Assembly: GCA_005776475.1 (NCBI GenBank)
Contig: SXPB01000084.1
Coordinates: forward strand, 1 to 34,436
Source of the DNA: Planctomycetia bacterium
GTDB lineage: Bacteria; Planctomycetota; UBA1135; UBA2386
DNA length: 34,436 bases
Direction: 5' to 3'
Part shown: positions 1 through 7,864 of the stretch, in pieces
How the letters are laid out: every line of letters begins with the position of its first letter
Numbering within the stretch: position 1 is the stretch's first letter
The notes under the pieces: model-generated
The model's database searches: none
The model's input: the letters and a program-made list of their open reading frames with translations, nothing else
What the model was told of the DNA's origin: nothing
Program-made: the position numbers and the translations under genes

Positions 1-2412
1 CTACTGCCAGCCGCCGAGCGTGATGTTCACACCGCGCGTCGTGCGCAGCCCGAGCGCGTTCGCACCCGGATCGAGAACCGCACCCTGCGTCGTCAGCGTG
101 AGGCCGATCGCCGCCGGCACCGCCGGCACGCTCCACGGCATCGACGCCGCGCCGAGCGCGTTCGTCACCGCGACCAGGCTGATCGCCGGATCCGTGTAGA
201 GCCAGCAACCCGGCGCGCCGACGCCCGCCAGCGGCACCGCCACCTGCTGCACGCCGATCGCCGTGATCGCGATCCGGTTCGACGGCGCGCTCGTCAGGTT
301 GAACGTGATGTCCTCGCCGACTTCCGGCGTCCCCGCCACGCTGAACTGCAGCGGCATCACCGCGGTGCTGCCACAGGCCACTCCGAACGTCGCCACGCTG
401 CCGGGCACATGCGTGAAGCACGGCAGGTAGACCTGCGGGAACGCGCACGTCGTCGGCCACAGGGAGATCGTGTTGGCGATGTTGCTGAGTTGCTCGCCGT
501 GCACGTCGCCGCCCAGCGTGTTGCGGTCGCCGTTGGTCAAGAACACGAACGACAGCCCATCGGCGCGCCGCGCGATGAACGACGTCGCGCCCCACAGCAG
601 GCCGTTGTGGTGGCTCATCTCCACCTGCCCACCCATGCCGTCGCTGACGTTCTTGCGGTACCAGCCCCGCATCACCGTGTTGTAGCCCGCCGGGACCGTC
701 CACATCGCGTCGGTCTGCGCCTGGTCGAGCAGCGGGTTGCTGCCGCCGAGGTCGAACGCCGCGAGCACCTTCGCGTAGTCAGGCGCCGCCATGACCCACG
801 CGCCGTGCGAGTCCATGTTCTCCTTGTTCAAGTCGCCGTATTGGCCGGCGACCCACGGCTGGTTGTTGTCGAGCACGCTGCGGCGCAGCATCGGCGTCCA
901 CGGGTGGTAGCGCACTTCGCCGGGGTGCAGCGCGTCGGAGTCGGCGATGCGCGGCCGCGTGATGCCGAGCGGCGAGAACACGCGCTGCTGCATGATCTGC
1001 GCGTAGGTCATGCCGGCGTTGCGTTGTTCCAGCGCCTGCCCGAGCACCGAGAACCCGAAGTTGCTGTACTGCGACTGCGTGCCGGGCGCGAAGTCGAGCG
1101 ACTGCGTGCCGACCTGGTAGCGGTAGATCAGGAACTTGTTGATCGGCAGCGGCTGGAAGAACGCGTCGGCGATCGTCTTGTCGATGCCGACCATCGGATC
1201 CGCCGAGAGGTTGCGATCCCAACCACCTTGGTGGGTCAGCAGGTGGTGCAGCGTGATCTGCGCGCACTGCGGATCGTTGGCGATCACGTTCGGGAAGTAC
1301 GACAGCATCGACTCACCGGGGTTCATCGCGTTGGTCGCGAAGTGCTGGTGCACCGCGATGCTGGTCAGCGGCTTCGTGCACGACGCGATCTCGAACAGGC
1401 TCGTCGGCAGCGTGGTCGGGTAACCGACCGGCGCCCGCGTGTAGCCGCGCGCATGCACGAGCCGGCCGTCGCGCACGATCGCCAGCTGGGCCGCGCGCGT
1501 GCCGTTCTGCGTCATCCAGTTCTGCACCCACGCGTCGAACGGCGCGAACTGCGGCACGGTCGGACCGACGGCGTTCCACACCATCGGCAGCGGCAGGTCG
1601 GTCGCGGCCCACACCGCCGCGAAGCGACGACCGGCACCACTGCCCGACGCCTGCAGCGAGATCGGGTAGCGGTTCTGCAGCATGTAGGCGTTGAAGTTGG
1701 CCTGGTACTGCGCCGACGTCATGTCGTGGTGCGCGACCCAGTCGCCGACGTCTTCGACGCGCCACGTCGACACGAAGCGGTTGCTGTCGTTGAACGCGAC
1801 GATGCCCGGCCGGTTGTGGCCGTCGCTGAGCGCGTCGAAGTGTTCCTGGAAATCGCCGACGTTGGCACTCACCACTTCGTGCTGGCCGACCGCGACCGGC
1901 CCGAACGCGACGATGTAGCGCGGATCGGCGGCGGTGCCGTAGATGTCGACCGCGGTGACGTCGAGCCCCTGGTTTTGCGCGAGGGTCCGTTCGGCCTGGT
2001 ATTGCGCCTCGGTCAGCCCGTGGCTGGTCCAACCGGCGGCGTTGGTCAGTTCCCAGCTGCCCGCAAAGCGCGGATTGGCCGCGCTGCCCATCGCCGTGAG
2101 GACCTTCGGGCGATACCCGAGCGCGAAGTTGGTGTTGGCGAAGACCTGGTATTGGGCCGCCGTCATGTCGTGGAACGCGACGTAGCCCGGACCGGCGCGC
2201 TGCACCCAGACGGCGGCGTATTGCGGGGTCACCGTGGTGCCGTAGATCGACAGCGCGATCATCCGGTAGCCCTGCGGCTCCAGGTTGGCGAAGTTGGCCT
2301 GGTGCGAAGCGCTGCTCTGGTCGTGGTAGGCGACGACCTGGGCCACGGTGGGCGCCGCAAGCAAGCTGGCGGCAAGGAGAAGGGAACGGGACGTGAGGAG
2401 GGGTGAGTTCAT
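1..2412 (-). CDS. Secreted serine hydrolase (class C beta-lactamase fold) with N-terminal tandem structural repeats
   Basis: An 803-residue exported protein. Residues 1-25 are a signal peptide ending in TVAQ. Residues 26 to about 275 hold about five degenerate repeats of roughly 50 residues, each with a YHDMT/AQYQ-like segment followed by a YG or GS turn and an F/Y-AAVW-like strand; this resembles the bacterial tandem repeat domain found in polyglycine-hydrolase-like proteins. Residues 285-650 are a beta-lactamase/transpeptidase-like domain with the three family motifs: SCTK at 344-347 (nucleophile S344, base K347), YSN at 449-451 and HNG at 602-604. The catalytic apparatus is therefore intact. 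Residues 670-803 form a C-terminal beta-rich domain containing PGC, similar in its last part to the neighbouring divergent protein. The ATG at 2412 is preferred because it immediately precedes the signal peptide, although the frame stays open upstream to 2703. The substrate is unknown; a secreted esterase, peptidase or D-amino-acid hydrolase are all possible. Confidence 0.85.
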   Translation of the reverse strand: MNSPLLTSRSLLLAASLLAAPTVAQVVAYHDQSSASHQANFANLEPQGYRMIALSIYGTTVTPQYAAVWVQRAGPGYVAFHDMTAAQYQVFANTNFALGYRPKVLTAMGSAANPRFAGSWELTNAAGWTSHGLTEAQYQAERTLAQNQGLDVTAVDIYGTAADPRYIVAFGPVAVGQHEVVSANVGDFQEHFDALSDGHNRPGIVAFNDSNRFVSTWRVEDVGDWVAHHDMTSAQYQANFNAYMLQNRYPISLQASGSGAGRRFAAVWAATDLPLPMVWNAVGPTVPQFAPFDAWVQNWMTQNGTRAAQLAIVRDGRLVHARGYTRAPVGYPTTLPTSLFEIASCTKPLTSIAVHQHFATNAMNPGESMLSYFPNVIANDPQCAQITLHHLLTHQGGWDRNLSADPMVGIDKTIADAFFQPLPINKFLIYRYQVGTQSLDFAPGTQSQYSNFGFSVLGQALEQRNAGMTYAQIMQQRVFSPLGITRPRIADSDALHPGEVRYHPWTPMLRRSVLDNNQPWVAGQYGDLNKENMDSHGAWVMAAPDYAKVLAAFDLGGSNPLLDQAQTDAMWTVPAGYNTVMRGWYRKNVSDGMGGQVEMSHHNGLLWGATSFIARRADGLSFVFLTNGDRNTLGGDVHGEQLSNIANTISLWPTTCAFPQVYLPCFTHVPGSVATFGVACGSTAVMPLQFSVAGTPEVGEDITFNLTSAPSNRIAITAIGVQQVAVPLAGVGAPGCWLYTDPAISLVAVTNALGAASMPWSVPAVPAAIGLTLTTQGAVLDPGANALGLRTTRGVNITLGGWQ

Positions 2413-2693
2413 GGAATGCCTTGGTCCCCTCACCAGCGAACCCAGCCACCGAAACCCCAGCCACAATCGCAGGATCGCCCGGCGACGCCCACGCGCCGCT
2501 GCCATGGGCTCCTGGAGTGCGTCGGAACGTCGCCGCACGCGCCGACTTGCCGACACCCACCGGCCCCCTGGCACGCCATCCGCCGGCGGGGCAGCCAAGG
2601 TCCGCTTCTTGCTGAACGCCCAACGCGGGCCCCATGCTCCACCGTCGGCGACATGGGCATCCCGCCCCCAGCGACCTCGACTCCGTGCCACCG
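2413..2693. other. Divergent intergenic region, 281 bases
   Basis: This gap lies between the starts of two divergent secreted-protein genes and must carry both promoters. I see no convincing hairpin, repeat or recognisable sigma-factor box. Open frames crossing it are arginine/proline-rich shadows. Confidence 0.5.
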
Positions 2694-5129
2694 ATGCGAT
2701 CACTGCTCACCATCACCTGCTGCGCCGGCGGCCTCGTCGCCCAGCAGTTCGCGACCTTCACTGGCAGGGTTTCACCCGAATTGCCGCAGGCCGCGTGGAC
2801 CGTGGTCGCCCTGGGCGACAGCGACAACGACGGCGACCAAGACGCGGCCGTGAATGGCCCGATCTCGTTCTCGGTGCTGCGGCAAGGGCCCAACGCCACC
2901 TGGACCACCTTCGACCTGTTGCCGAACGTCATCACCGCCGCGCATTGGGTCGACTTCGACGGCGACGGCGATCGCGACGTACTTGTCGGCGCGACCGGCG
3001 GCGGCTTCCCGGTGCCGTACGGCATCGTGCGCAACAACGGCGGTGTGTTCACGTGGCTTGGGCAATCGCCGAGCTTCTTGCCCGGCTCGACGAACACGTG
3101 CACGACCGGCGATGTCAACGGCGACCTCCTGCCCGACGCGGTGCTCGGCACCACGACCGGCGTGCAGGTGGGGCGCAACCTCGGCAACGCCGTCATCGGC
3201 AACCCCACCATCGTCTCGCAATTGCCGAACGCCCGGCCGGAGCTGTTCGACCGCGATGGCGACGGCGACCTCGACATGGTCATCGCTTCCCCGAGCGGCG
3301 CGGCCCTGCTCAACAACCACCTGGGCACCTTCACCGCGGTGGGTTCGTTCACCGCGACCGGCATCGACGCGGCGTGTGCGGACTACGACGGCGATGGCCG
3401 CATCGACATTGCGTTCGCCAACGGCAACACCATCGACGTGCTGTGGAACCAACCGACCGGCTGGTTGCTGCAGCCGGCGGTGATTCCGAACAGCGGACCG
3501 GCCTACGAAGTGCTCGTCGGCGACCTCGACGAAGACGGCGACCCGGACCTCGTGGTGCGTTCGCAGTACACGGTCGATTGGGCGCGCAACGACGGCAACC
3601 ACTCGTTCACGCGCTTGACGGCGCTCCGGTACGCAGGACTCATCGGTGTGTCGACGGTTGCCCTGGGCGACGGCGCTTCACGCGGCGCCACCGATGTCGT
3701 GGCCGTGTTCGCCAACAGCCAGGTCCGCACGCTGTATGGAGCCGCGCCGCAGCCATTCCACGACCCCCAAATCCAGCCTGGGCCCTTGGGGACAAACTCG
3801 TACTACCCGGACGAAGTGGCGCTCGGCGACCTCGACGCCGACGGCCTTGTCGACGTGGTCTCCCCGGGTGACCGCGAGTTCCTGCACAACGACGGGCGCG
3901 GCCGGTTCTCGCGCCGTGGGATCCCTGGCGCGCGAACGAACTACCGCAGCGGGTGGATCGCCGACTTCGACGGTGACGGCGATCAGGACCTCGTGCTCGG
4001 CAACGCGGGCGGCACAACGCCGCCCTACGTACCGCTGCAACGTTTCGCGAACGACGGCTTGGGCAACTTGACGGCGGTGCAGGATGTGGCGCTGGGCACG
4101 CATTCGTACGCCGTGCGGGTCGGCGACGTGAACGGTGATGGCGCCATCGACATGCTGACGCCGGCGGGCAACGGCCAGTTGGTCCTGATCCTGAACGTCG
4201 GCAACGGGACGTTGGTGGACGCCGGCCTGCTGCCCGGCCTGCCGCCGATGGCGAGCGCCAACGACTTCGTTTTCGCCGACCTCGACGGCGATGGCGACCG
4301 CGATCTGCTCGCCGGGCAGTCGGGCAACACCTTGCCGGTGCTGCACAACAACGGACAGGGCGCCTTCTCGATCGCGGCGGCGCTGCCGATCACGCCGGGG
4401 CTCTACGTCTGGCGCCGCGGCGCCGCCGACCTGGATGGCGACGGCGACATGGACTTCGTCATCAACGAGTCGGGCGCGTCGGTCTGGTTCCGCAATCTCG
4501 GCGGCGGCGCGTTCACGCGGGTGGACGGCGCCTTCCCCGCCGGCTGCGGGTTCTCCCGACTGCAGTTCGTCGACATCGACGAAGACGGCGATCTCGACAT
4601 CCTCACCGGCGACGCGCCGTGCACCCTGGTCGTGAACGCCGGCAACGGCGTGTTCCAGGACGGCAGCGCACTGCTCAGCGCCGTCACGGGCCTCGGCATG
4701 CAGATCGCCGACCTCGACGAAGACGGCGACGTCGACCTGCTGACGCAGATCGGCTCGGCCTGGCAACGCTTCGACAACCGGATGCGCAGCGCCCTCAGTC
4801 TGCAGCGCGTGCAGCCGGGCGGCAGCATGCAGGTGCGCTTCTTCGTGCGCCCGCAGGCGCCGATCGCGAATTCGCTGGTGCTGCCGCTGGCCGCGCTCGC
4901 GGCCGGCCCTTCGACCGCATTCCCGGACGTGCGCGGCCGCTTGCTGCTGTCGCCGGCGTCGAGCGTCGCGCTGCCGTTGCTCGCCACGCCAACCGGCACT
5001 GCGACGTCGAGCCTCGCGATTCCGCCGGCGGTCGCCCTGATCGGCGTCACGCTGCACGTGCAAGGACTGGTCGTGGTGCCGACCGGGTTCGAACTGACGA
5101 ACGTGGTCGACGAAGTCGTGCTGCCGTGA
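2694..5129 (+). CDS. Secreted VCBS/FG-GAP repeat protein
   Basis: An 811-residue exported protein with a short signal peptide (MRSLLTITCCAGGLVAQQ). I count 13 aspartate-rich loops of the form DxDxDGDxDxx spread from about residue 40 to 700, for example DFDGDGDRDVLV, DRDGDGDLDMVI, DLDEDGDPDLVV and DLDEDGDVDLLT. In FG-GAP/VCBS proteins such loops bind calcium between blades of a beta-propeller, so this is probably one or two seven-bladed propellers. The last 110 or so residues have no loops and form a separate beta-rich domain with an IGVTLHVQG motif, similar to the C-terminus of the divergent hydrolase upstream. There are no catalytic motifs; a surface or extracellular binding role is likely. 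The ATG at 2694 is chosen because it begins the signal peptide; an ATG at 2634 is in frame but would add an arginine-rich leader. Confidence 0.88.
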   Translation: MRSLLTITCCAGGLVAQQFATFTGRVSPELPQAAWTVVALGDSDNDGDQDAAVNGPISFSVLRQGPNATWTTFDLLPNVITAAHWVDFDGDGDRDVLVGATGGGFPVPYGIVRNNGGVFTWLGQSPSFLPGSTNTCTTGDVNGDLLPDAVLGTTTGVQVGRNLGNAVIGNPTIVSQLPNARPELFDRDGDGDLDMVIASPSGAALLNNHLGTFTAVGSFTATGIDAACADYDGDGRIDIAFANGNTIDVLWNQPTGWLLQPAVIPNSGPAYEVLVGDLDEDGDPDLVVRSQYTVDWARNDGNHSFTRLTALRYAGLIGVSTVALGDGASRGATDVVAVFANSQVRTLYGAAPQPFHDPQIQPGPLGTNSYYPDEVALGDLDADGLVDVVSPGDREFLHNDGRGRFSRRGIPGARTNYRSGWIADFDGDGDQDLVLGNAGGTTPPYVPLQRFANDGLGNLTAVQDVALGTHSYAVRVGDVNGDGAIDMLTPAGNGQLVLILNVGNGTLVDAGLLPGLPPMASANDFVFADLDGDGDRDLLAGQSGNTLPVLHNNGQGAFSIAAALPITPGLYVWRRGAADLDGDGDMDFVINESGASVWFRNLGGGAFTRVDGAFPAGCGFSRLQFVDIDEDGDLDILTGDAPCTLVVNAGNGVFQDGSALLSAVTGLGMQIADLDEDGDVDLLTQIGSAWQRFDNRMRSALSLQRVQPGGSMQVRFFVRPQAPIANSLVLPLAALAAGPSTAFPDVRGRLLLSPASSVALPLLATPTGTATSSLAIPPAVALIGVTLHVQGLVVVPTGFELTNVVDEVVLP

Positions 5130-5144
5130 GCGACCGGGTGGCGT

Positions 5145-5804
5145 CTACGACTTCGCCTTGATCACGAAGTCGTCGAACGAAGTCAGCGCATCGGCCTTGG
5201 TCCACAGGCCATGCCCGCCGCCCTGCAAGATCGTCGCGTCCTGCGCTTCCAGCAGCACGCGGCCGTCGACCGAGCAGGTGATGCGATCGCCGACGAAGGT
5301 CGCTGCGAGGCGATGCCATGCGCCGGCCTTCGCTTCGAACTTCGCCGTTGCCAGCTGCCGCCGCACGCCGCCCCTCACCACGTAGACGCGGAAGTTCGAC
5401 TCGAGCGGGTTGAGCCGGCACAGGTAGTAGTTGTTCGCGTCCTGCACGCGCCACATCGGTCCACCGCCCTGGTCGACCACGCCCGCATCGGCGCGCACCG
5501 CGACCGCAACGTGGCCGTCGGCGACGCTGCCCGTGGTCCAGAACAGGTTGAAGCGGTCGTCGTCGGCGTGGTTCACCGCCTGCATGCCCACCACGTTCGG
5601 CGCGCTGATCGCCTGGGCGTCGGGCCGTGTGCCCCACGTCGCACTCGGCCCGCTGCCGCCGGTGCTGTCGGTACGCCAACCGGTGAGCGACTGGTCGAAG
5701 CCTTCGGCGCCAGGCGTCGGCGCGAGCACGGTCGACGTGCAGCCGGCGGCGAGGAACGTGAGCGTGGCAGTGAACGCGAGCGTGGCGAACGGCGATCCCT
5801 TCAT
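5145..5804 (-). CDS. Lipoprotein with LamG/DUF1080-like beta-sandwich
   Basis: A 219-residue predicted lipoprotein. The N-terminus is a hydrophobic signal ending in the lipobox LAAGC, so the mature protein should be anchored by Cys22. The rest reads as one concanavalin-like beta-sandwich: FNLFWT, GHVAVAVRA, NNYYLCRLNPLE, FRVYVVRGG, WHRLAATFVGDRITCSVDG and the terminal SFDDFVIKA strand are typical of the DUF1080/LamG fold, which often binds glycans. No catalytic residues can be assigned. It is the last gene of the minus-strand run starting at 10546, 12 bases after the coiled-coil gene. Its stop lies 15 bases from that of the converging propeller gene, leaving no room for a strong terminator. 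Confidence 0.8.
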   Translation of the reverse strand: MKGSPFATLAFTATLTFLAAGCTSTVLAPTPGAEGFDQSLTGWRTDSTGGSGPSATWGTRPDAQAISAPNVVGMQAVNHADDDRFNLFWTTGSVADGHVAVAVRADAGVVDQGGGPMWRVQDANNYYLCRLNPLESNFRVYVVRGGVRRQLATAKFEAKAGAWHRLAATFVGDRITCSVDGRVLLEAQDATILQGGGHGLWTKADALTSFDDFVIKAKS

Positions 5805-5816
5805 GGTCGGCGCACT

Positions 5817-6770
5817 CTACCCGCTCACCGATTCGAGCCACGCGATGCGGGCGGACTCGGCGGCGGCGCGACCGCGGCCGAGTTCCTGCAGGCGCCGTTC
5901 CAGGCCCAGGGCCATGTCGCGCACCTTCGGCAGCACGTCGCGCACGAGATCGGCGGCGTTGTCGATCTTCGACAGCGTCAGCATCTGCACGAGCAGGCCA
6001 TCGAGCAGAATGTCGGCCAGCCGCAGCCCGCCGGCGATGTCGATGCGTCCGAGCGCCTCGCCTTCGGTGCCGACGTCGTCGACGACCCGCTGCATCGACT
6101 GCTGCGCCCGCAGCATGGCGCCGCGGGCCTGGTCGTAGGTGCGGAACTTGGCGTTGGCCAGCAGCACGTTGTTCGTCAGCAGGTCCAGGGCGCCGGCATG
6201 GCGCGCGCCCTGCAGCAGGTCGCGCGCGTTCTCGAGCGAGCCCTCCGCACTGCGGGCATGCTCCAGCAAACGCTGCACGGCCTGCTGTTCGCGTTGCAGC
6301 TCGGCGATCGCCGCTGCGGCGGCCTCGGCACGGTCCGCGAGTTCGCCGCCGTTCGCCCGCAGCGCGGCGTCCTTCGCGCGCAACAACGTGGCATGCCGCT
6401 CCGGGACGCCGGCCAGGACGCGCAGCGTCGCGCCGTGGCGGTCCAGTTCGGCATGCGCCTCGGCAAGCTGCCCATCGAGCCCATCGCATTCCTTGCGCGC
6501 TTCCTCGAGGACAGCCTTGGCGGCGATCGCCTGTTGCTCCGCGGCTCCCGTCCAGCGCGCCCACAACGCCGACGGCCAGAACGAACGACACGAGGCAAGC
6601 TCTTCGGCAGCTGCCTCGGCCCGCCGGCGGTGGTGCTGTTCGCGCGCCACCAGCTTGGCGATGCGCTCGCGAACCTCGTCCTGCGCCGCATTTGCCTGCA
6701 GCCAACGCGCGCGCTGCTCGGCGCAGAGCCGCAGTTGGACGTCCAGATCGCCTTCTTCCTGATCAGCCAT
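5817..6770 (-). CDS. Coiled-coil protein of unknown function
   Basis: A 317-residue, alanine-, glutamate- and arginine-rich protein with no signal peptide, so probably cytoplasmic. Residues 10 to about 190 are almost continuously heptad-like (long runs such as AEQQAIAAKAVLEEARKE and ELADRAEAAAAAIAELQRE), broken by one tryptophan-containing segment near residues 62-74 (CRSFWPSALWARW) that could be a short membrane or hydrophobic hairpin. The C-terminal third (TNNVLLANAKFRTYDQAR onwards) is helical but less repetitive. I do not recognise a family. The ATG at 6770 lies 8 bases downstream of the dus stop, so the two are almost certainly co-transcribed. The frame remains open upstream to 7136 inside dus, but that part is a shadow. 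Confidence 0.7.
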   Translation of the reverse strand: MADQEEGDLDVQLRLCAEQRARWLQANAAQDEVRERIAKLVAREQHHRRRAEAAAEELASCRSFWPSALWARWTGAAEQQAIAAKAVLEEARKECDGLDGQLAEAHAELDRHGATLRVLAGVPERHATLLRAKDAALRANGGELADRAEAAAAAIAELQREQQAVQRLLEHARSAEGSLENARDLLQGARHAGALDLLTNNVLLANAKFRTYDQARGAMLRAQQSMQRVVDDVGTEGEALGRIDIAGGLRLADILLDGLLVQMLTLSKIDNAADLVRDVLPKVRDMALGLERRLQELGRGRAAAESARIAWLESVSG

Positions 6771-6778
6771 GCGTGGAT

Positions 6779-7864
6779 CTACTCCGAGCAACTCTGCAAC
6801 GCCGGCACGATCGCGTCCTCGGGTCGCAGTTCGACGGGACGACCGTCGTCGAAGCGGTCGGCGAAGACGTCTTCGACCAGGGGCGCAAACATCTCCGGGC
6901 CACGCATCATGACGAGCTGCTCGCGAGCCCAGATCGGATCGCGGTGGTATTGGCCGTACTTGATCGCGTGCATGCGCGCATGCGGCAGCGCCCGCCGTTC
7001 GTCGCCATAGAACGGCACCGCGAGTTGCCAGTGCCGCAGCAGCGCCGCCCGCACCGCAGTCGCCGCGGGCCGCAAGGCCGGCCGCCCGGCGAGCAGATCG
7101 CGGATCTGCGCGAATACGAACGGATTGCCGATGCACCCGCGCGCCACGGTGACGCCGTCGACCTTGGTTTCGCGCAGCATCGCGACCACGTCGAACGGCG
7201 AGAACAGGTCGCCGCTGCCGAGGATGGTGAACGCGCCGACGTGCGCCTTCACCTTGGCCAGGAACGGCCAGCGGCTCGGGCCCTGGTACTTCTGCTCGAC
7301 GGTGCGTGGATGCACCGTCGCCGCCGTGATCCCGCGTGCGATCGCACCTTCGAGGATCGTCCAGAAGCGCTGCTCGGCGGCGGGCGAGTCATCGCTGCCG
7401 CGGCGCATCTTCACCGTCACCGGCGCGTCGCCCGCGACCTCCTGCAGCACCGCATCGACCATCGCCAGCGCCGTCGTCGGATCCTGCAGCAACCAACCGC
7501 CGCGGCGGCGGCCGAGCACCTTGTTGACCGGGCACCCGAAGTTGATGTCGACGACGTCGTAGCCGGCACGAACCATCTCGCGCGCGGCCTTGCCGAACTT
7601 CTCCGGCCGACTGCCCATCAGCTGGCCACCCACCGGATGGTCGTGTTCGGGCACCGACAGGATGCGCTTCTGCAAGCGGCCCTTCTGCAGCACCAGTTCG
7701 TCGAGCACGACTTCGTTCAGCGCGTAGGGTGCGCCGTGTTCGCGCGCGACGGTGCGCATCGCCAGATCGCTGTAGCCGCTCAACGCCGCCTGCACGGCAG
7801 GCATGCCGATCGCGACCTTGCCGAGGGAAAGCGGCGGCACCGTGGGCGACACCAACTCAGCCAC
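6779..7864 (-). CDS. dus: tRNA-dihydrouridine synthase, Dus family
   Basis: A 361-residue flavoenzyme that reduces uridine to dihydrouridine in the D-loop of tRNA. The TIM-barrel motifs are in order: an N-terminal ALSGYSD segment in place of the usual APMAGVTD, QLMGSRPE at about 81, INFGCPVNKV at 107-116 with catalytic Cys111, VKMRRG at about 151, the FMN-binding HPRT at 185-188, GSGD at about 215 and ARGCIGNPFVF. The C-terminal helical domain for tRNA is present. Which uridine it modifies cannot be told from the sequence. The start is a GTG at 7864 that overlaps the end of the upstream alpha-toroid gene by 8 bases. Length and motifs look complete and functional. Confidence 0.92.
   Translation of the reverse strand: MAELVSPTVPPLSLGKVAIGMPAVQAALSGYSDLAMRTVAREHGAPYALNEVVLDELVLQKGRLQKRILSVPEHDHPVGGQLMGSRPEKFGKAAREMVRAGYDVVDINFGCPVNKVLGRRRGGWLLQDPTTALAMVDAVLQEVAGDAPVTVKMRRGSDDSPAAEQRFWTILEGAIARGITAATVHPRTVEQKYQGPSRWPFLAKVKAHVGAFTILGSGDLFSPFDVVAMLRETKVDGVTVARGCIGNPFVFAQIRDLLAGRPALRPAATAVRAALLRHWQLAVPFYGDERRALPHARMHAIKYGQYHRDPIWAREQLVMMRGPEMFAPLVEDVFADRFDDGRPVELRPEDAIVPALQSCSE

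Noticed and set aside
409-2406. Long plus-strand open frame opposite the serine hydrolase
   Set aside because: Composition is arginine/valine/histidine-rich without motifs, while the minus strand shows complete beta-lactamase motifs and a signal peptide.
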